DNA from: Chromatiales bacterium
GTDB taxonomy: Bacteria > Pseudomonadota > Gammaproteobacteria > UBA6429 > Thiohalophilaceae
Assembly (NCBI GenBank): GCA_026984045.1
Contig: JALSSV010000075.1
Coordinates: 1 to 41,832, forward strand
Direction of reading: 5' to 3'
DNA: 41,832 bases
The first letter of the stretch is position 1; each line of letters opens with the position of its first letter. Both the position numbers and the translations under genes were made by a program. Below are positions 1 to 10,449 of the stretch, piece by piece. A model generated the notes under the pieces. The model was not told the DNA's origin. It made no database searches and worked only from the letters and a program-made list of their open reading frames with translations.

Positions 1-42
1 AAGCTGGGCATGCCAGTCGATCTGATCCTGGACACTCACTGA
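1..42 (+). CDS. C-terminal tail of an unidentified protein, probably the HlyD-type adaptor of the exporter operon (partial)
   Basis: The window opens inside a reading frame that encodes 13 residues ending in DLILDTH and stops at TGA 40-42, ten bases before the next ATG. The tail alone cannot be identified. In operons of the YbhG-YbhF-YbhS-YbhR type a periplasmic adaptor (HlyD family) precedes the ATPases and permeases, so this is most likely the end of that adaptor. This is inference from position only. Confidence 0.45.
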   Translation, partial: KLGMPVDLILDTH

Positions 43-52
43 GGCGCCGGCC

Positions 53-968
53 ATGGCCGAACCGCGGATCCGCCTGCGTGACGTGGCCTTCGCCTGGGGC
101 GAGGTGCCGGTGTTGCGGGGTGTGAGCCTGGACGTGGCCGCTGGCGAGATCGTCGGGCTGGTGGGCGCCGACGGGGCGGGCAAGAGCACCCTGCTGCGGA
201 TCGCCGTCGGCCAGCTCGAACCGGCCTCGGGCACGGTCCGGGTGCTGGGTCGCAGCCATGCCGATCCGTCCCTGCGCGCCCGGCTGGCCTACATGCCCCA
301 GGGGTTCGGGCTCTATCCCGATCTCTCGGTGCAGGAGAATCTCGAGTTCTTCGCCGATCTGCACGGCCTGCCGGCGGCGACCACCGCCGAGCGGATCGGC
401 GATCTGCTGGCCCGCACGGGCATGGCGGCGTTTCGCGGGCGGCGCGCCGGCAAGCTCTCCGGGGGCATGATGCAGAAGCTGGCCCTGGCCTGCGCGCTGA
501 TCAGCGAGCCGCAGGCCATGTTCCTCGACGAGCCGACCACCGGCGTGGATCCCGTCTCGCGGCGGGCCTTCTGGCAGCTGCTGAGCGGCGTGCGGGCCGA
601 AGGGGTGGCGATTCTCTATGCCACCGCCAATCTGGACGAGGCCGAGCGTTGTGATCGGGTGGCCATGCTCGACGAGGGCCGCATCGTGCGTGAGGGAACT
701 CCCGTGGAACTGGCGCAGGTGGAAGGCCGGCGGGAGCGGGTGGTCAGCGGACCGGGCGTGCGCGAGGCCCTGCCGGTGCTGCGCGAGCTGCCGGGCGTCG
801 AGCTGGTGTTTCCCCGCGGTCGCACGGCCACCCTCTGGGTGAGGGACGACGTCTCCGACGGCGCGTTGCGCCAGGCGCTGCAGGCAATCGATCCCGAACT
901 GACGCTGCGCGAACGGCGGCCGGATCTGCAGGAGACCATCCTGCGGCAACTGGCGCTGGAGGCGGCCC

Positions 969-976
<8 letters not shown>
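53..976 (+). CDS. ABC transporter ATP-binding protein, first nucleotide-binding domain of a split YbhF-like exporter
   Basis: This is a cytoplasmic ATPase subunit of an ABC-2 type exporter, 307 residues long. A Walker A motif (GADGAGKST, about residues 38-46), a canonical signature (LSGGMMQ, about 135-141) and a Walker B (MFLDEPTTGVD, about 156-166) are visible. The H-loop position reads ATANLDEAE, so the usual histidine is absent. A C-terminal extension of about 80 residues follows the domain, as in drug-export ATPases. E. coli YbhF carries two such domains in one chain; here they are two genes, and this stop codon overlaps the next gene's GTG start by 8 bases, which suggests translational coupling. 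The substrate cannot be read from the sequence; YbhFSR-type systems are reported to export drugs or cations. Confidence 0.88.
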
Positions 977-1933
<957 letters not shown>

Positions 1934-1937
<4 letters not shown>

Positions 1938-3037
1938 ATCTGCAGCACGTCCGGGCCATGGCCCGCAAGGAATGGTGGCACCTGTTGCGCGATCCGCGCA
2001 GCCTGGCCCTGATGCTGCTGATGCCCACCATGCTGCTGTTTCTGTTCGGCTACGCCATCCGGCTCGACATCAGCCAGGCGCCGGTCGCCGCGCTCGATCT
2101 TTCCCGCAGCGCCGAAAGCCGGCAACTGCTGGCCCGCTTCGATGCCAGTCATGCCTTCGCCCTGGTGCGGGCCCATGACAGCCGCCGGGCACTGCGCCAG
2201 GCGATCCAGCATGGCGAGGTGTGGGGCGCACTGATCGTGCCGCAGGACTATGCCCGCCGGTTGCAGGAAGGCCGGGCCCGGGTGCAGTTGCTGCTCGACG
2301 GGGTGGATGCCAACACCGCCCGTCTGGTGCGCAACTATGCGCTGCTGGTTCTCCAGGCCCTGGGTGAGGAACAGGGTGATGTGCCTGCGCTGGTGATCCG
2401 GGATCGGGTCTACTACAACGAGACCCGGGAGAGCCGCCTGGCCATCGTGCCCGGCGTGATCGCCCTGCTGATGGCCGTGATCGGTGCCCTGATGACCTCC
2501 CTGACCATCGCCCGTGAGATGGAACTGGGCAACCTGGTGATGCTGCGCACCACGCCACTGACCCGCGGGGAATTCCTGTTCGGCAAGCTGGTGCCCTATT
2601 TCGTGCTGGGCATGCTGGATCTGGTTGTGGCCACCGCGGCGGCGGTCTGGGTCTTCGACGTGCCCCTGCGTGGCAGCCTGCCGGGGCTGGTCGGTGTCTC
2701 TGCGGTGTTCCTGCTGGTGGTGATGCTCCAGGGCGCGCTCATCTCCATCCTCGCCGGCAACCAGTTGCTGGCCAGCCAGATTTCGCTGGTGCAGACCTTC
2801 CTGCCGGCCTTCCTGCTCTCGGGGTTCGTGTTTGCCATCGAGAACATGCCGGTCGTCCTGCAATACGTGACCTACCTCGTGCCGGCGCGTTACTACGTCA
2901 CCCTGTCCAAGGCCATTTTCCTCAAGGGCCTGACTCCACTGGCCCTGTGGGGGGTCACCCTGCCCCTGCTGCTCATGCTGCTGATTCTGGTGCTCATGGT
3001 CCGCCGTCGCGCCCGCAAGCTGGGATTGCTGCCGTGA
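1934..3037 (+). CDS. ABC-2 type transporter permease (YbhS/YbhR-like), first subunit
   Basis: This 367-residue inner-membrane permease has the ABC-2 layout: a basic amphipathic N-terminus with the family-typical KEWWHLLRDPRSLAL, one membrane segment near residues 25-42, a large extracytoplasmic domain, then a block of five hydrophobic segments from about residue 175 to the end. The motifs VPGVIALLM and MELGNLVMLRTTPLTR are typical of the YhhJ/YbhR family. It overlaps the upstream ATPase stop by 4 bases and its own TGA overlaps the next gene's GTG. With the following permease it should form the heterodimeric membrane channel of the exporter. Confidence 0.88.
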
Positions 3038-4110
3038 GCGGTTCCCTGGTCGTCGGCCTGCGTCGTCTGGGTGCCCTGCTGCGCAAGGAATTCCTGTTGC
3101 TGCTGCGGGATCCGCGCATGCGTTTCTTCGTCGTCGTGCCACCGCTGATCCAGCTGATCATCTTCGGCTATGCCGCCACCTTCGACGTGCGCCATGCCGA
3201 CATCGGGCTGGTGGACCAGGCGGCCAGCCGCGAGAGCCGCTCCCTGGTGGCCGCCATCCACGGCACCGGTCACTGCCGGCTGCAGCGTCATGCCGACATG
3301 GCGGCGGCCGAAGCGGCCCTGGCCAGGGGCCGGATCCGGGCCATCGTCCGCTTCGCCCCGGATTTCGACCGTACCCGGCGGTTGCAGATCGTGGTCGATG
3401 GCACCGACTCCAACAGCGCCCAGGTCATCCTCGGCCAGCTGAACCGGGCCCTGCAGCAGGCGGCGGCCACGCAGCCGCCCCGGATCGAACTGGTGGAGCG
3501 CAACTGGTTCAATCCCAACCTCGAGGATCGCTGGTACTTCATCCCCGGGATCATGGCCAACGTGGTGCTCATCGCCACCCTGATCCTCACGGCCATGAGC
3601 GTGGTTCGCGAGCGCGAGCTGGGCACCCTAGAGCGGCTCATGGTCACGCCCCTGGGCCGCCTGGAATTCGTCATCGGCAAGCTCTTGCCGGTGGCCCTGA
3701 TCGGCCTGTTCGACGTGCTGCTGATCATGGTCATCGCCACGCTCTGGTTCGAGATTCCCTTCCGCGGCAGTTTTCCGGCCCTGCTCGTCGGCTCCCTGCT
3801 CTATCTGCTCAGCTCCCTGGGCATCGGCCTGCTCATCTCCACCTACACCCGCACCCAGCAACAGGCCATGCTCCTGGCCTTTTTCGTGATCATGCCCCTG
3901 GTGATCCTCTCCGGTTTCGCCTTTCCCATCGCCAACATGCCCCGGGCCGTCCAGTGGCTCACCTGGCTCGATCCCTTGCGCTACTACCTCGTCGTCGTCC
4001 GGGATCTGTTCCTCAAGGGAAGTGGCCTGTTCGACCACGGTTTCGAATACGCCATGATGACCCTGCTCGGTCTCGCCAGCATGGGGCTGAGCATGCTGCG
4101 CATGCGCTGA
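3034..4110 (+). CDS. ABC-2 type transporter permease, second subunit
   Basis: This is the second membrane subunit, a paralogue of the preceding gene. The GTG at 3034 overlaps the upstream stop (GTGA) and is chosen over an upstream in-frame ATG at 2947, which would lie deep in the previous gene and add a non-homologous leader. That gives 358 residues. It shares the N-terminal KEFLLLLRDPRMRFFVVVPP segment, the FIPGIMANVVLIATL motif and the RERELGTLERLMVTP motif found in its partner. About six membrane segments are visible. It is the last gene of the exporter operon; no terminator hairpin is obvious directly after it. Confidence 0.88.
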   Translation: MSGSLVVGLRRLGALLRKEFLLLLRDPRMRFFVVVPPLIQLIIFGYAATFDVRHADIGLVDQAASRESRSLVAAIHGTGHCRLQRHADMAAAEAALARGRIRAIVRFAPDFDRTRRLQIVVDGTDSNSAQVILGQLNRALQQAAATQPPRIELVERNWFNPNLEDRWYFIPGIMANVVLIATLILTAMSVVRERELGTLERLMVTPLGRLEFVIGKLLPVALIGLFDVLLIMVIATLWFEIPFRGSFPALLVGSLLYLLSSLGIGLLISTYTRTQQQAMLLAFFVIMPLVILSGFAFPIANMPRAVQWLTWLDPLRYYLVVVRDLFLKGSGLFDHGFEYAMMTLLGLASMGLSMLRMR

Positions 4111-4353
4111 AGCGGATACCGCTTTCGCCCAGGGCGCAGATCCCTGCTGCGTCACCGTACCGATGGCCACTCACGATGAGTATCCGGAGAGAATGAGCGT
4201 GTAATTGCTGTTTCGTCCGCTCCCGCGTATGGTGGTTGTGCCGTCTTCCATGGGTTCCGCAAAGCTCGAGGAACCATCGCCCATCCACGGTGCGGGCCGT
4301 ATCGTGTGCAAGATGCGGCAATCCGACCGGTTCATTGCAAGGAAAAGAACGTC
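4111..4353 (+). other. Intergenic region before the alkylsulfatase-like gene
   Basis: This 243-base gap must contain the end of the exporter transcript and the promoter of the downstream gene. I see no convincing coding sequence. A short inverted repeat (GGTTCC ... GGAACC near 4253-4275) is present but has no U-tract. A purine-rich stretch AAGGAAAAG at about 4340-4347 is the likely ribosome binding site for ATG 4354. Confidence 0.4.
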
Positions 4354-6423
4354 ATGAACAGACGAACAACGTGGGTGCCGGTTCTCGCCGCCAGCCTGCT
4401 GATGCTGTCCCGGGGCGTGCCGGCCACCAGCCTGCCGAAACATTTCGACCCGAAAGGGAAGCCGCCCTCCACGCACACCATCGCCTTTCAGAAACACCAG
4501 CGGGAAATCCTGCCGTTCGAGGACCGGCGGGATTTCGCCGAGATGAAGCGCGGTTTCATCGCCGCCCCGGCGTATCGCCAGATCAAGGCCAGTGACGGCC
4601 ACGTGGTCTGGGACATGGGCAAGTACGATTTTCTGCTCGCCAAGGGCCAGACCTTCGACACCATCCACCCCTCCCTGCAGCGGCAGGCTCTTCTGAACAT
4701 GAACTATGGCCTGTACAAGGTCATGGAGGGGGTCTACCAGATCCGCGGTTTTGATCTGGCCAACATCACCTTCATCGCCGGCAAGACCGGCTGGATCGTC
4801 TTCGATCCCCTCACTGCCAGTGAAACGGCCGCGGCCGCCCTGAAATTCATCAACGAGACGCTTGGCAAGCGCCCGGTGGTGGCCGTGGTGTATTCCCATT
4901 CCCATGCGGACCATTTCGGCGGGGTGCGGGGTATCGTGGATGAGAAGGACGTTCGCAGCGGCAAGGTGAAGATCATCGCGCCCGAAGGGTTCATGGAACA
5001 TGCAGTGGCAGAGAACGTCTATGCCGGTACGGCCATGGCCAGGCGCATGTTCTACCAGTACGGGGTATTGCTGCCCGCCAGTCCCTATGGTCACGTGGAT
5101 CAGGCCATTGGCAAGAATACCGCAGCCGGCAACCTTGGCCTGATTCCGCCCAGTATCGTGGTCCGGGGTGATTTCAAGGCCATGACGGTCGATGGCGTGC
5201 GGATGGTTTTTCAGAACACGCCAGGCACGGAAGCGCCTGCCGAGATGAATACCTTCTTCCCCGACAAGAAACTGTTCTGGGCCGCCGAAAACATCGTTGG
5301 CACCATCCACAACATCTACACCCTGCGCGGGGCACTGGTGCGCGATCCCCTCAAGTGGGCGAAGGAAATCAACGTGGCAATCTACCGCTTCGGACCGGAT
5401 ATCGAGACGATGATTGCCTCCCACAGCTGGCCCCGCTGGGGGCATGAGCGGGTGCTGGAGGTGATGCGTGATCAACGCGATACCTATGCCCACCTCAACA
5501 ACGGCGTTCTCCATCTGGCCAATCAGGGCGTGACCATCAACCAGATCCACAATGTGTACAAGGTGCCGGAAAGCCTGCAGAAGAAATGGCATGCCCGCAG
5601 TTACCATGGCTCCGTGGAACACAACAGCCGCGCCGTGATCAACCGTTATCTGGGGTATTGGGACGCCAATCCCACCACCCTGATTCCGCTTTCGCCGGAG
5701 GCATCCGCGCCGCTCTACGTGGAAATGATGGGCGGATCCCGCAAGATTCTCAAAAAGGCCCGCCAGCTGTATGCGCAGGGAAAATACAAACTGGCCACCG
5801 AGATCCTGAACAAGCTGGTGTATGCCCAGCCACACAACCGCCAGGCCAGGGATCTGCTGGCCGACAACTTCGAACAGCTTGGTTACATGCAGGAAAGCCC
5901 GAGCGTGCGCAACAGCTTCCTCGCGGCTGCCGAGGAATTGCGCAACGGCATCCGCAAGGGCATCACGCCCCATGCCACCGGGCCGGACATGATCCGTGCC
6001 ATGAGTACCGGGTTGTGGCTCGATTATCTGGCCATTCGCATGGATGGGCGCAAGACCCGGGGGCTGAGCGGCAAGATCAACCTGCGGACGCCGGACAACG
6101 GCGAGCAATACGTGGTGGAATTGCGCAACCAGACTCTCACCACCATCGCCGGTTACCAGGCCGCGGATGCCGATCTGACCATTACGCTCGATCGGGAGGA
6201 TCTGATCCCCATCATGATGGGCGTCAGCACTTTCGACGATCAGATCCGGGCCGGCAAGGCGAAGTTCGAGGGGGATCGCCGGATTTTCGACGTGATTCGC
6301 ACGGCAATGAGCGATTTCGATCCGTTCTTCGAGATGCTGCCAGGGACCGCGAAAGCCGTGGCGAAACCGTCAGCCAGGCCCCTGCAGGTGGCACCGGGAA
6401 CTCTCGATCCCAACATCGACTGA
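4354..6423 (+). CDS. Secreted alkyl/aryl-sulfatase of the SdsA/YjcS type (metallo-beta-lactamase fold)
   Basis: The product (689 residues) probably hydrolyses alkyl sulfate esters such as dodecyl sulfate to alcohol and sulfate in the periplasm. ATG 4354 is preferred because AAGGA lies just upstream and the N-terminus MNRRTTWVPVLAASLLML is a good signal peptide; the in-frame ATG at 4306 only adds a leader. The zinc-binding motif HSHADHFGG is present (near residue 186), as are family segments AAENIVGTIHNIYTLRGA, SHSWPRWG and VEHNSRAVINRYLGYWD. The C-terminus matches the expected dimerisation region and SCP2-like lipid-binding domain. Length agrees with SdsA1 (about 660). The gene stands alone between two transport operons; the true substrate is not proven by sequence. 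Confidence 0.87.
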   Translation: MNRRTTWVPVLAASLLMLSRGVPATSLPKHFDPKGKPPSTHTIAFQKHQREILPFEDRRDFAEMKRGFIAAPAYRQIKASDGHVVWDMGKYDFLLAKGQTFDTIHPSLQRQALLNMNYGLYKVMEGVYQIRGFDLANITFIAGKTGWIVFDPLTASETAAAALKFINETLGKRPVVAVVYSHSHADHFGGVRGIVDEKDVRSGKVKIIAPEGFMEHAVAENVYAGTAMARRMFYQYGVLLPASPYGHVDQAIGKNTAAGNLGLIPPSIVVRGDFKAMTVDGVRMVFQNTPGTEAPAEMNTFFPDKKLFWAAENIVGTIHNIYTLRGALVRDPLKWAKEINVAIYRFGPDIETMIASHSWPRWGHERVLEVMRDQRDTYAHLNNGVLHLANQGVTINQIHNVYKVPESLQKKWHARSYHGSVEHNSRAVINRYLGYWDANPTTLIPLSPEASAPLYVEMMGGSRKILKKARQLYAQGKYKLATEILNKLVYAQPHNRQARDLLADNFEQLGYMQESPSVRNSFLAAAEELRNGIRKGITPHATGPDMIRAMSTGLWLDYLAIRMDGRKTRGLSGKINLRTPDNGEQYVVELRNQTLTTIAGYQAADADLTITLDREDLIPIMMGVSTFDDQIRAGKAKFEGDRRIFDVIRTAMSDFDPFFEMLPGTAKAVAKPSARPLQVAPGTLDPNID

Positions 6424-6576
6424 GCAGGCTGGCGGTTTCGTGCCGCCACCGATACCGCTCAGACTGCCAAAGCCTTGCCCGGCGTGTTTTTCTGAACGTC
6501 GCTCGTGAGTGACGCATCGGCTCGAAAAGGCGTCGGGTTCGTTCTGTGCACGGCCCGTCTACCCAGGGAGCAGTCC

Positions 6577-6897
6577 ATGGAAGCCATTGATTATTTTGCC
6601 TGGTTCATCTTCATTCTCTCTGTCCTCTCCGTTGTGGGGATATTCGTCTTTCTGGGGCTCTGGCCGATTCGGGTGGCGCAGGCCCGGCGGCATCCCCAGT
6701 ACGAAGCCATCCAGGTAGCCAGCTGGGCGGCGCTGATCATGGGGGGCGCTTTCTGGCCGCTGGTGCTGGTGTGGGCCCATCTGCGACCGCTTGCCGTTCA
6801 AGGGGATGGGGTTTCGGGGCAGCAGGTCGAAGCGACCAAACGGGAAGGGGAGCCGGTCCCGGCAAACGTGAGTGACACCGGGGAGAGTCAGGCATGA
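6577..6897 (+). CDS. DUF3302 small membrane protein (YiaW-like)
   Basis: This is a 106-residue inner-membrane protein. ATG 6577 is chosen because AGGGAG precedes it by 7 bases and the protein then starts with MEAIDYFAWFIF; the in-frame ATG at 6505 has no comparable site. Two hydrophobic segments (about residues 5-30 and 50-70) are separated by the motif LGLWPIRVAQARRHPQ, which is typical of DUF3302. Its stop overlaps the start of the downstream HlyD-family gene (ATGA). The same pairing occurs as yiaW-yiaV in E. coli. The function of DUF3302 is unknown; it probably supports the adaptor protein in the inner membrane. Confidence 0.82.
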   Translation: MEAIDYFAWFIFILSVLSVVGIFVFLGLWPIRVAQARRHPQYEAIQVASWAALIMGGAFWPLVLVWAHLRPLAVQGDGVSGQQVEATKREGEPVPANVSDTGESQA

Positions 6898-7838
6898 TTC
6901 TGGTTCTCACCCTCCTTTACGTGGCCGTGCTGCTTCTGGCCTTTCGCCAGGGCTGGTTGCCCCGCACACTGTTCTGGAAGCTCTCGCCCATCGGCTGGGT
7001 GGTCCTGCTCGTGCTGGTGCTGTTCTTTCCTCTCCAGTTCTGGGCGCCCACGGGCTATGTGCGGGTCTACCAGCCCACCGTCCAGATCGTGCCCAATGTT
7101 TCCGGGCAGGTGGTGGAAGTGAATGTCCGGCCCAACCAGCACGTGCGCAAGGGCGATGTGCTCTTCCGGCTCGATGATCGACTCTACCGGGCCCGGGTCG
7201 AGCGCCTGCGGGCCGAGGTGACACTGGCGAAACTCCGTTACGAGCAGCAACTCGCACTGTTCAGGAAAGGGGTGGGCAGAAAGGCCGATCTCGATCGGAC
7301 CCGTGCCGGTCTGGAATCGGCCGAAGCCCGCCTGGATGCGGCCGAATATGAGCTGGAACAGACCGTGGTACGGGCGCCGGGGGACGGGATCGTCTCCAAT
7401 GTGCAGGCCCTGCGACCGGGCGCGCGGCTGATGAAGACACCCACGGCCCAGGCCATGGTCTTCATCGATGATCAGGTGAAAGTGCCGGCGGCGCAAATCA
7501 GCCAGACCTACATGCACCACATCAAGCCAGGGGCGCGGGCGGAAATCGCCTTCAAGAAATATCCCGGAAGGGTGTACGCGGCCGAGGTGGAACAGGTGGT
7601 TCCGGGTTCGGCGGTCGGCCAGTACAGTCCGAGCGGTACGCTGGTCGGCGCGGTCCAGGAGGTTCATGCCCCGCAAATCGTCCGCCTGAAGATCCGTGAT
7701 CCGGAACTGCGCGAACGTCTGATGGCCGGCGATACGGGCAATGTGGCCATCTACACGGAGGCCGGAAAAGCCGCCCACGTGATTCGCAAGGTCATCATCC
7801 GCAGCACCGCCATCATGAACTACATCCTGCCTTTCTGA
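6894..7838 (+). CDS. HlyD-family membrane fusion protein (YiaV-like)
   Basis: This 314-residue periplasmic adaptor is anchored by N-terminal membrane segments (about residues 1-17 and 28-50). A split biotinyl-lipoyl domain is visible: VRVYQPTVQIVPNVSGQVVEV with RPNQHVRKGDVLFRLD before the coiled-coil hairpin, and VRAPGDGIVSNVQALRPGARL after it. The hairpin (about residues 95-155) is rich in Ala, Leu, Arg and Glu. It is translationally coupled to the DUF3302 gene. No ATPase, permease or outer-membrane channel follows, so its partner may be encoded elsewhere. The exporter at 53-4110 is close but has its own probable adaptor. Confidence 0.85.
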   Translation: MILVLTLLYVAVLLLAFRQGWLPRTLFWKLSPIGWVVLLVLVLFFPLQFWAPTGYVRVYQPTVQIVPNVSGQVVEVNVRPNQHVRKGDVLFRLDDRLYRARVERLRAEVTLAKLRYEQQLALFRKGVGRKADLDRTRAGLESAEARLDAAEYELEQTVVRAPGDGIVSNVQALRPGARLMKTPTAQAMVFIDDQVKVPAAQISQTYMHHIKPGARAEIAFKKYPGRVYAAEVEQVVPGSAVGQYSPSGTLVGAVQEVHAPQIVRLKIRDPELRERLMAGDTGNVAIYTEAGKAAHVIRKVIIRSTAIMNYILPF

Positions 7839-8038
7839 AGCCGACGCAGAGCGGATCTTCGAGCCCCGGACCCCGCATGGCCTTCCGCTGCTGCGATGCT
7901 TGAGGATCTCGTTTGCACGACAGCCAGGCTGAAGCAGAAATGGCCGCAGTCGCATGGTAAGATCCCGCCTTGCTTTCTGTGCCGGTTCCGGCGGCGATGG
8001 CCGGTCCGGGTGCGGTGGAATCACGTGAGGAGTGGAAT

Positions 8039-8659
8039 GTGGAAAAACAGCCCAAGCGCGATCTGTTCAGTGAAAAGGCCCAGGACTGGGACGAGAACGA
8101 ACTGGTGCGGGAACTGTCCTCGGCCATCGGCGGGACGATCCTGAAGCAGGTGCCCTTCGACGCGCAGATGACGATTCTGGACTTCGGCGCCGGCACCGGC
8201 CTCATCAGTGCCCAACTGGCGCCAAGGGTGGGTCGGATCGTGGCCGTCGACACTTCCCAGGCCATGCTCGAGCGCCTCGCCGCCAAGCCCGAACTGCAGG
8301 GCAAGGTCGAAGCCGTGTGCCAGGACATCACCCAGGCGGGGCTGGATCGCCGTTTCGACCGAATCGTCAGCGCCATGGCCATGCACCACGTGGCGGATAC
8401 GGATCGCCTGATCGGGACCTTCGCCGAGCACCTCAAGCCGGGCGGCCTGCTGGCCGTGGCGGATCTGGATACGGAAGACGGCACTTTCCATCCCGAAGAC
8501 GCCCAGGGCGTGCACCATCACGGCTTCGACCGGGATGCCCTGGCCGCCATCCTCGAACGCCACGGCTTCGAGGACATCCGCTTCGTCACCGCCCACACGG
8601 TGAACAAGGAAGGCCGCGAATATCCGGTGTTCCTGGTCACGGCCAAGAAGGGGGGCTGA
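8039..8659 (+). CDS. Class I SAM-dependent methyltransferase, substrate unknown
   Basis: The product is a 206-residue soluble methyltransferase. GTG 8039 is chosen because GAGGAG lies six bases upstream (8027-8032) and the protein then begins VEKQPKRDLFSEKAQDWDEN, a common opening in this family; an ATG at 7970 has no ribosome site. Motif I (LDFGAGTGLIS), an acidic motif II (IVAVDTSQAM) and the post-I region (FDRIVSAMAMHHV, LKPGGLLAVADLD) are clear. The family includes UbiE-like and small-molecule methyltransferases; the substrate cannot be inferred. It stands alone, 200 bases after the HlyD gene. Confidence 0.8.
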   Translation: MEKQPKRDLFSEKAQDWDENELVRELSSAIGGTILKQVPFDAQMTILDFGAGTGLISAQLAPRVGRIVAVDTSQAMLERLAAKPELQGKVEAVCQDITQAGLDRRFDRIVSAMAMHHVADTDRLIGTFAEHLKPGGLLAVADLDTEDGTFHPEDAQGVHHHGFDRDALAAILERHGFEDIRFVTAHTVNKEGREYPVFLVTAKKGG

Positions 8660-8749
8660 GAGCTGATCCCGCCTGCCTCGTGATCGCGAACGGGGCCATG
8701 GACAACGGTGGCCGACACCCCCCCGGTAGTGCGTGGAAAAAGCGGGTGT

Positions 8750-9619
8750 TCAGAAGCGCAATTCGCCAGCAAGCTGCAGATAGTTGTATGAGGGGGCGGA
8801 ACTCTCGATGCGGCCGATCCGGGTGTGCAGGGAGAATTGCACGTTCAGGTCGAAGGCGCCCTTGAGTGAGGCGATGTCCACACGGCTGCCATCGACTTCG
8901 GCGATGGTGCGCTCGAACGCCGCGCCCAGCTGCCAGCGGGAAAAGTGGCGGGTGGCTTCTACCGTCATGCGGCTGCGGGGAAAACCGTAGCCAAGCACCA
9001 GGGTCACGTCGCTGAACAGGGAGCGGGCCCGAGGCTGTTGCAAGCGGCTGAGATCCTGGGCATAGGCATACCGGCTCCCGCCCAAGGAGAGTCGCCACCG
9101 GGGCAGCCCACAATAGATGATGCGACCTTCCAGAAACTCGCTGGAGGTGTCGATTTGTCGCCGGGGCCGCAATGGCGGCTGGAGGTAGAGTGAAATGGCA
9201 GTGTAACCGGGCCGCAGGTCAAAGGACCAGTCACGGGTGCTCCAGCGCAGGGGCAGGGAGAAGCTGTGGGTCCACAGCACGTCCGTGTTGCCCCAGAATT
9301 CGTACAGCCCGCCGATTTCGAAGGGGGCGCCATAAGCGGAATTGAAACCCAGCGTATAACTGTAGAGGTTGACCCGCCGATCCACGTCCTCCAGGTCGGA
9401 TTGTCCGGCCCCGAGCAGCAGGTGTTGCTCGTCTCCGAACAGCAGATCCAGCTCACCATACACGCTGCGTGAATTCTCGAGCCCGCTGTTGAACTCCATC
9501 CAGAAACGATGGTCGGGCGGCGGTGGGAACGCCAGCAGGAATTCTTCGTCTGCCGCCAGTCCCGGGCGGGCGGCAAGCAGCGGGAACAAGAGCAGGAGAA
9601 GGATCCGCAGACGGGGCAT
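8750..9619 (-). CDS. Predicted outer-membrane beta-barrel protein, family not recognised
   Basis: This is a 289-residue exported protein. The ATG at 9619 gives a signal peptide (MPRLRILLLLLFPLLAARPGLA); a longer frame to 9772 would overlap the divergent gene and place the signal peptide internally. After cleavage the chain alternates polar and hydrophobic residues in many short amphipathic strands and ends in LAGELRF, with the terminal phenylalanine expected of proteins handled by the BAM complex. The composition is rich in Tyr, Arg, Leu and Ser. I do not recognise a specific family. It is transcribed divergently from the lipoprotein/protease cluster, sharing a 151-base promoter region. Confidence 0.72.
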   Translation of the reverse strand: MPRLRILLLLLFPLLAARPGLAADEEFLLAFPPPPDHRFWMEFNSGLENSRSVYGELDLLFGDEQHLLLGAGQSDLEDVDRRVNLYSYTLGFNSAYGAPFEIGGLYEFWGNTDVLWTHSFSLPLRWSTRDWSFDLRPGYTAISLYLQPPLRPRRQIDTSSEFLEGRIIYCGLPRWRLSLGGSRYAYAQDLSRLQQPRARSLFSDVTLVLGYGFPRSRMTVEATRHFSRWQLGAAFERTIAEVDGSRVDIASLKGAFDLNVQFSLHTRIGRIESSAPSYNYLQLAGELRF

Positions 9620-9770
9620 GGCGGCATTTTCCCGGATCAGCGTGCGCGGGACCAGTCCGCCGAAAAAATGTGAACGCATCGACATTTTGGCGCTCGTCTC
9701 CTCAGGGAAGCTTGACCCTGCCGGCTGGCGCGGCATGATGGGGCAGGTGACCCAGTCCAACCGGAAATCC

Positions 9771-10442
9771 ATGCCACTGTCCCTTCACCGAAGTACCTGG
9801 CTCTGGCTGTTGCTGCCCTTGCTCGTTGCCTGCAGCGGTGCCGGGGAATCCGACGACATCCCGCCCCGGGTGCTGACCGTCGTGCCGAGCGACGGCGACG
9901 CGGGCGTGACGCTCGGCAGTGCGGTGACCGTGACCTTCAGCGAACCGGTGCGGTCCGACAGCGTCACCGCCGACAGCTTCCGGGTGGAACGCGGCGGTGT
10001 CGCGGTCCCCGGCACCCGCAGCGTGCAGGGAGAGGTGGTCCGTTTCACGGCCGACGGCGGCTTTGCGACCGGCAGTACCTATTCCGTCACACTCACTTCC
10101 GGGATCCGGGATCTGGCGGGAAATTCTCTGGCCTCTGGACGGCAATGGTCCTTCATCACGGCCAGTCTGGGTCGTGTCGAACTGCAGTGGGCACCCAGCC
10201 ATGCCCGCGGGGTGAATGACACGGGAGGCGGGTATCGCGTCTATTACAGCAACACACCGGGTTTTGCCATCGCCACCGCCAGCTCGAAGGATGTCGCCTG
10301 GCCCGGTTTCGGCCAGACCCCGACGCAATTGTCGCTTCCACTGACCGCCGGTAACTGGTATTTCAAGGTCGTTGCCTATTCCGCCGTGGGTGGAGGGAGC
10401 CAGAGCCCGCCCTCGGCGGAAATCATGATCTCGATCCGTTGA
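9771..10442 (+). CDS. Ig-like (Big_5/SbsA-type) domain lipoprotein with a fibronectin-like C-terminal domain
   Basis: This is a 223-residue envelope lipoprotein. From ATG 9771 the leader MPLSLHRSTWLWLLLPLLVAC ends in a lipobox (LVAC), so the mature protein should be lipidated at Cys 21. ATG codons at 9735 and 9738 are also in frame but would make an unusually long n-region. Residues about 33-125 match the bacterial Ig-like family, with VPSDGDAGVTLGSAVTVTFSEPV and FTADGGFATGSTYSVTL as typical strands. The rest (VELQWAPS, GGYRVYYSNTPG, WYFKVVAYS) looks like a fibronectin type III domain. It sits seven bases upstream of the secreted protease and probably shares its transcript, which suggests a surface-binding or display role. 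Confidence 0.75.
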   Translation: MPLSLHRSTWLWLLLPLLVACSGAGESDDIPPRVLTVVPSDGDAGVTLGSAVTVTFSEPVRSDSVTADSFRVERGGVAVPGTRSVQGEVVRFTADGGFATGSTYSVTLTSGIRDLAGNSLASGRQWSFITASLGRVELQWAPSHARGVNDTGGGYRVYYSNTPGFAIATASSKDVAWPGFGQTPTQLSLPLTAGNWYFKVVAYSAVGGGSQSPPSAEIMISIR

Positions 10443-10449
10443 GGCCTGG

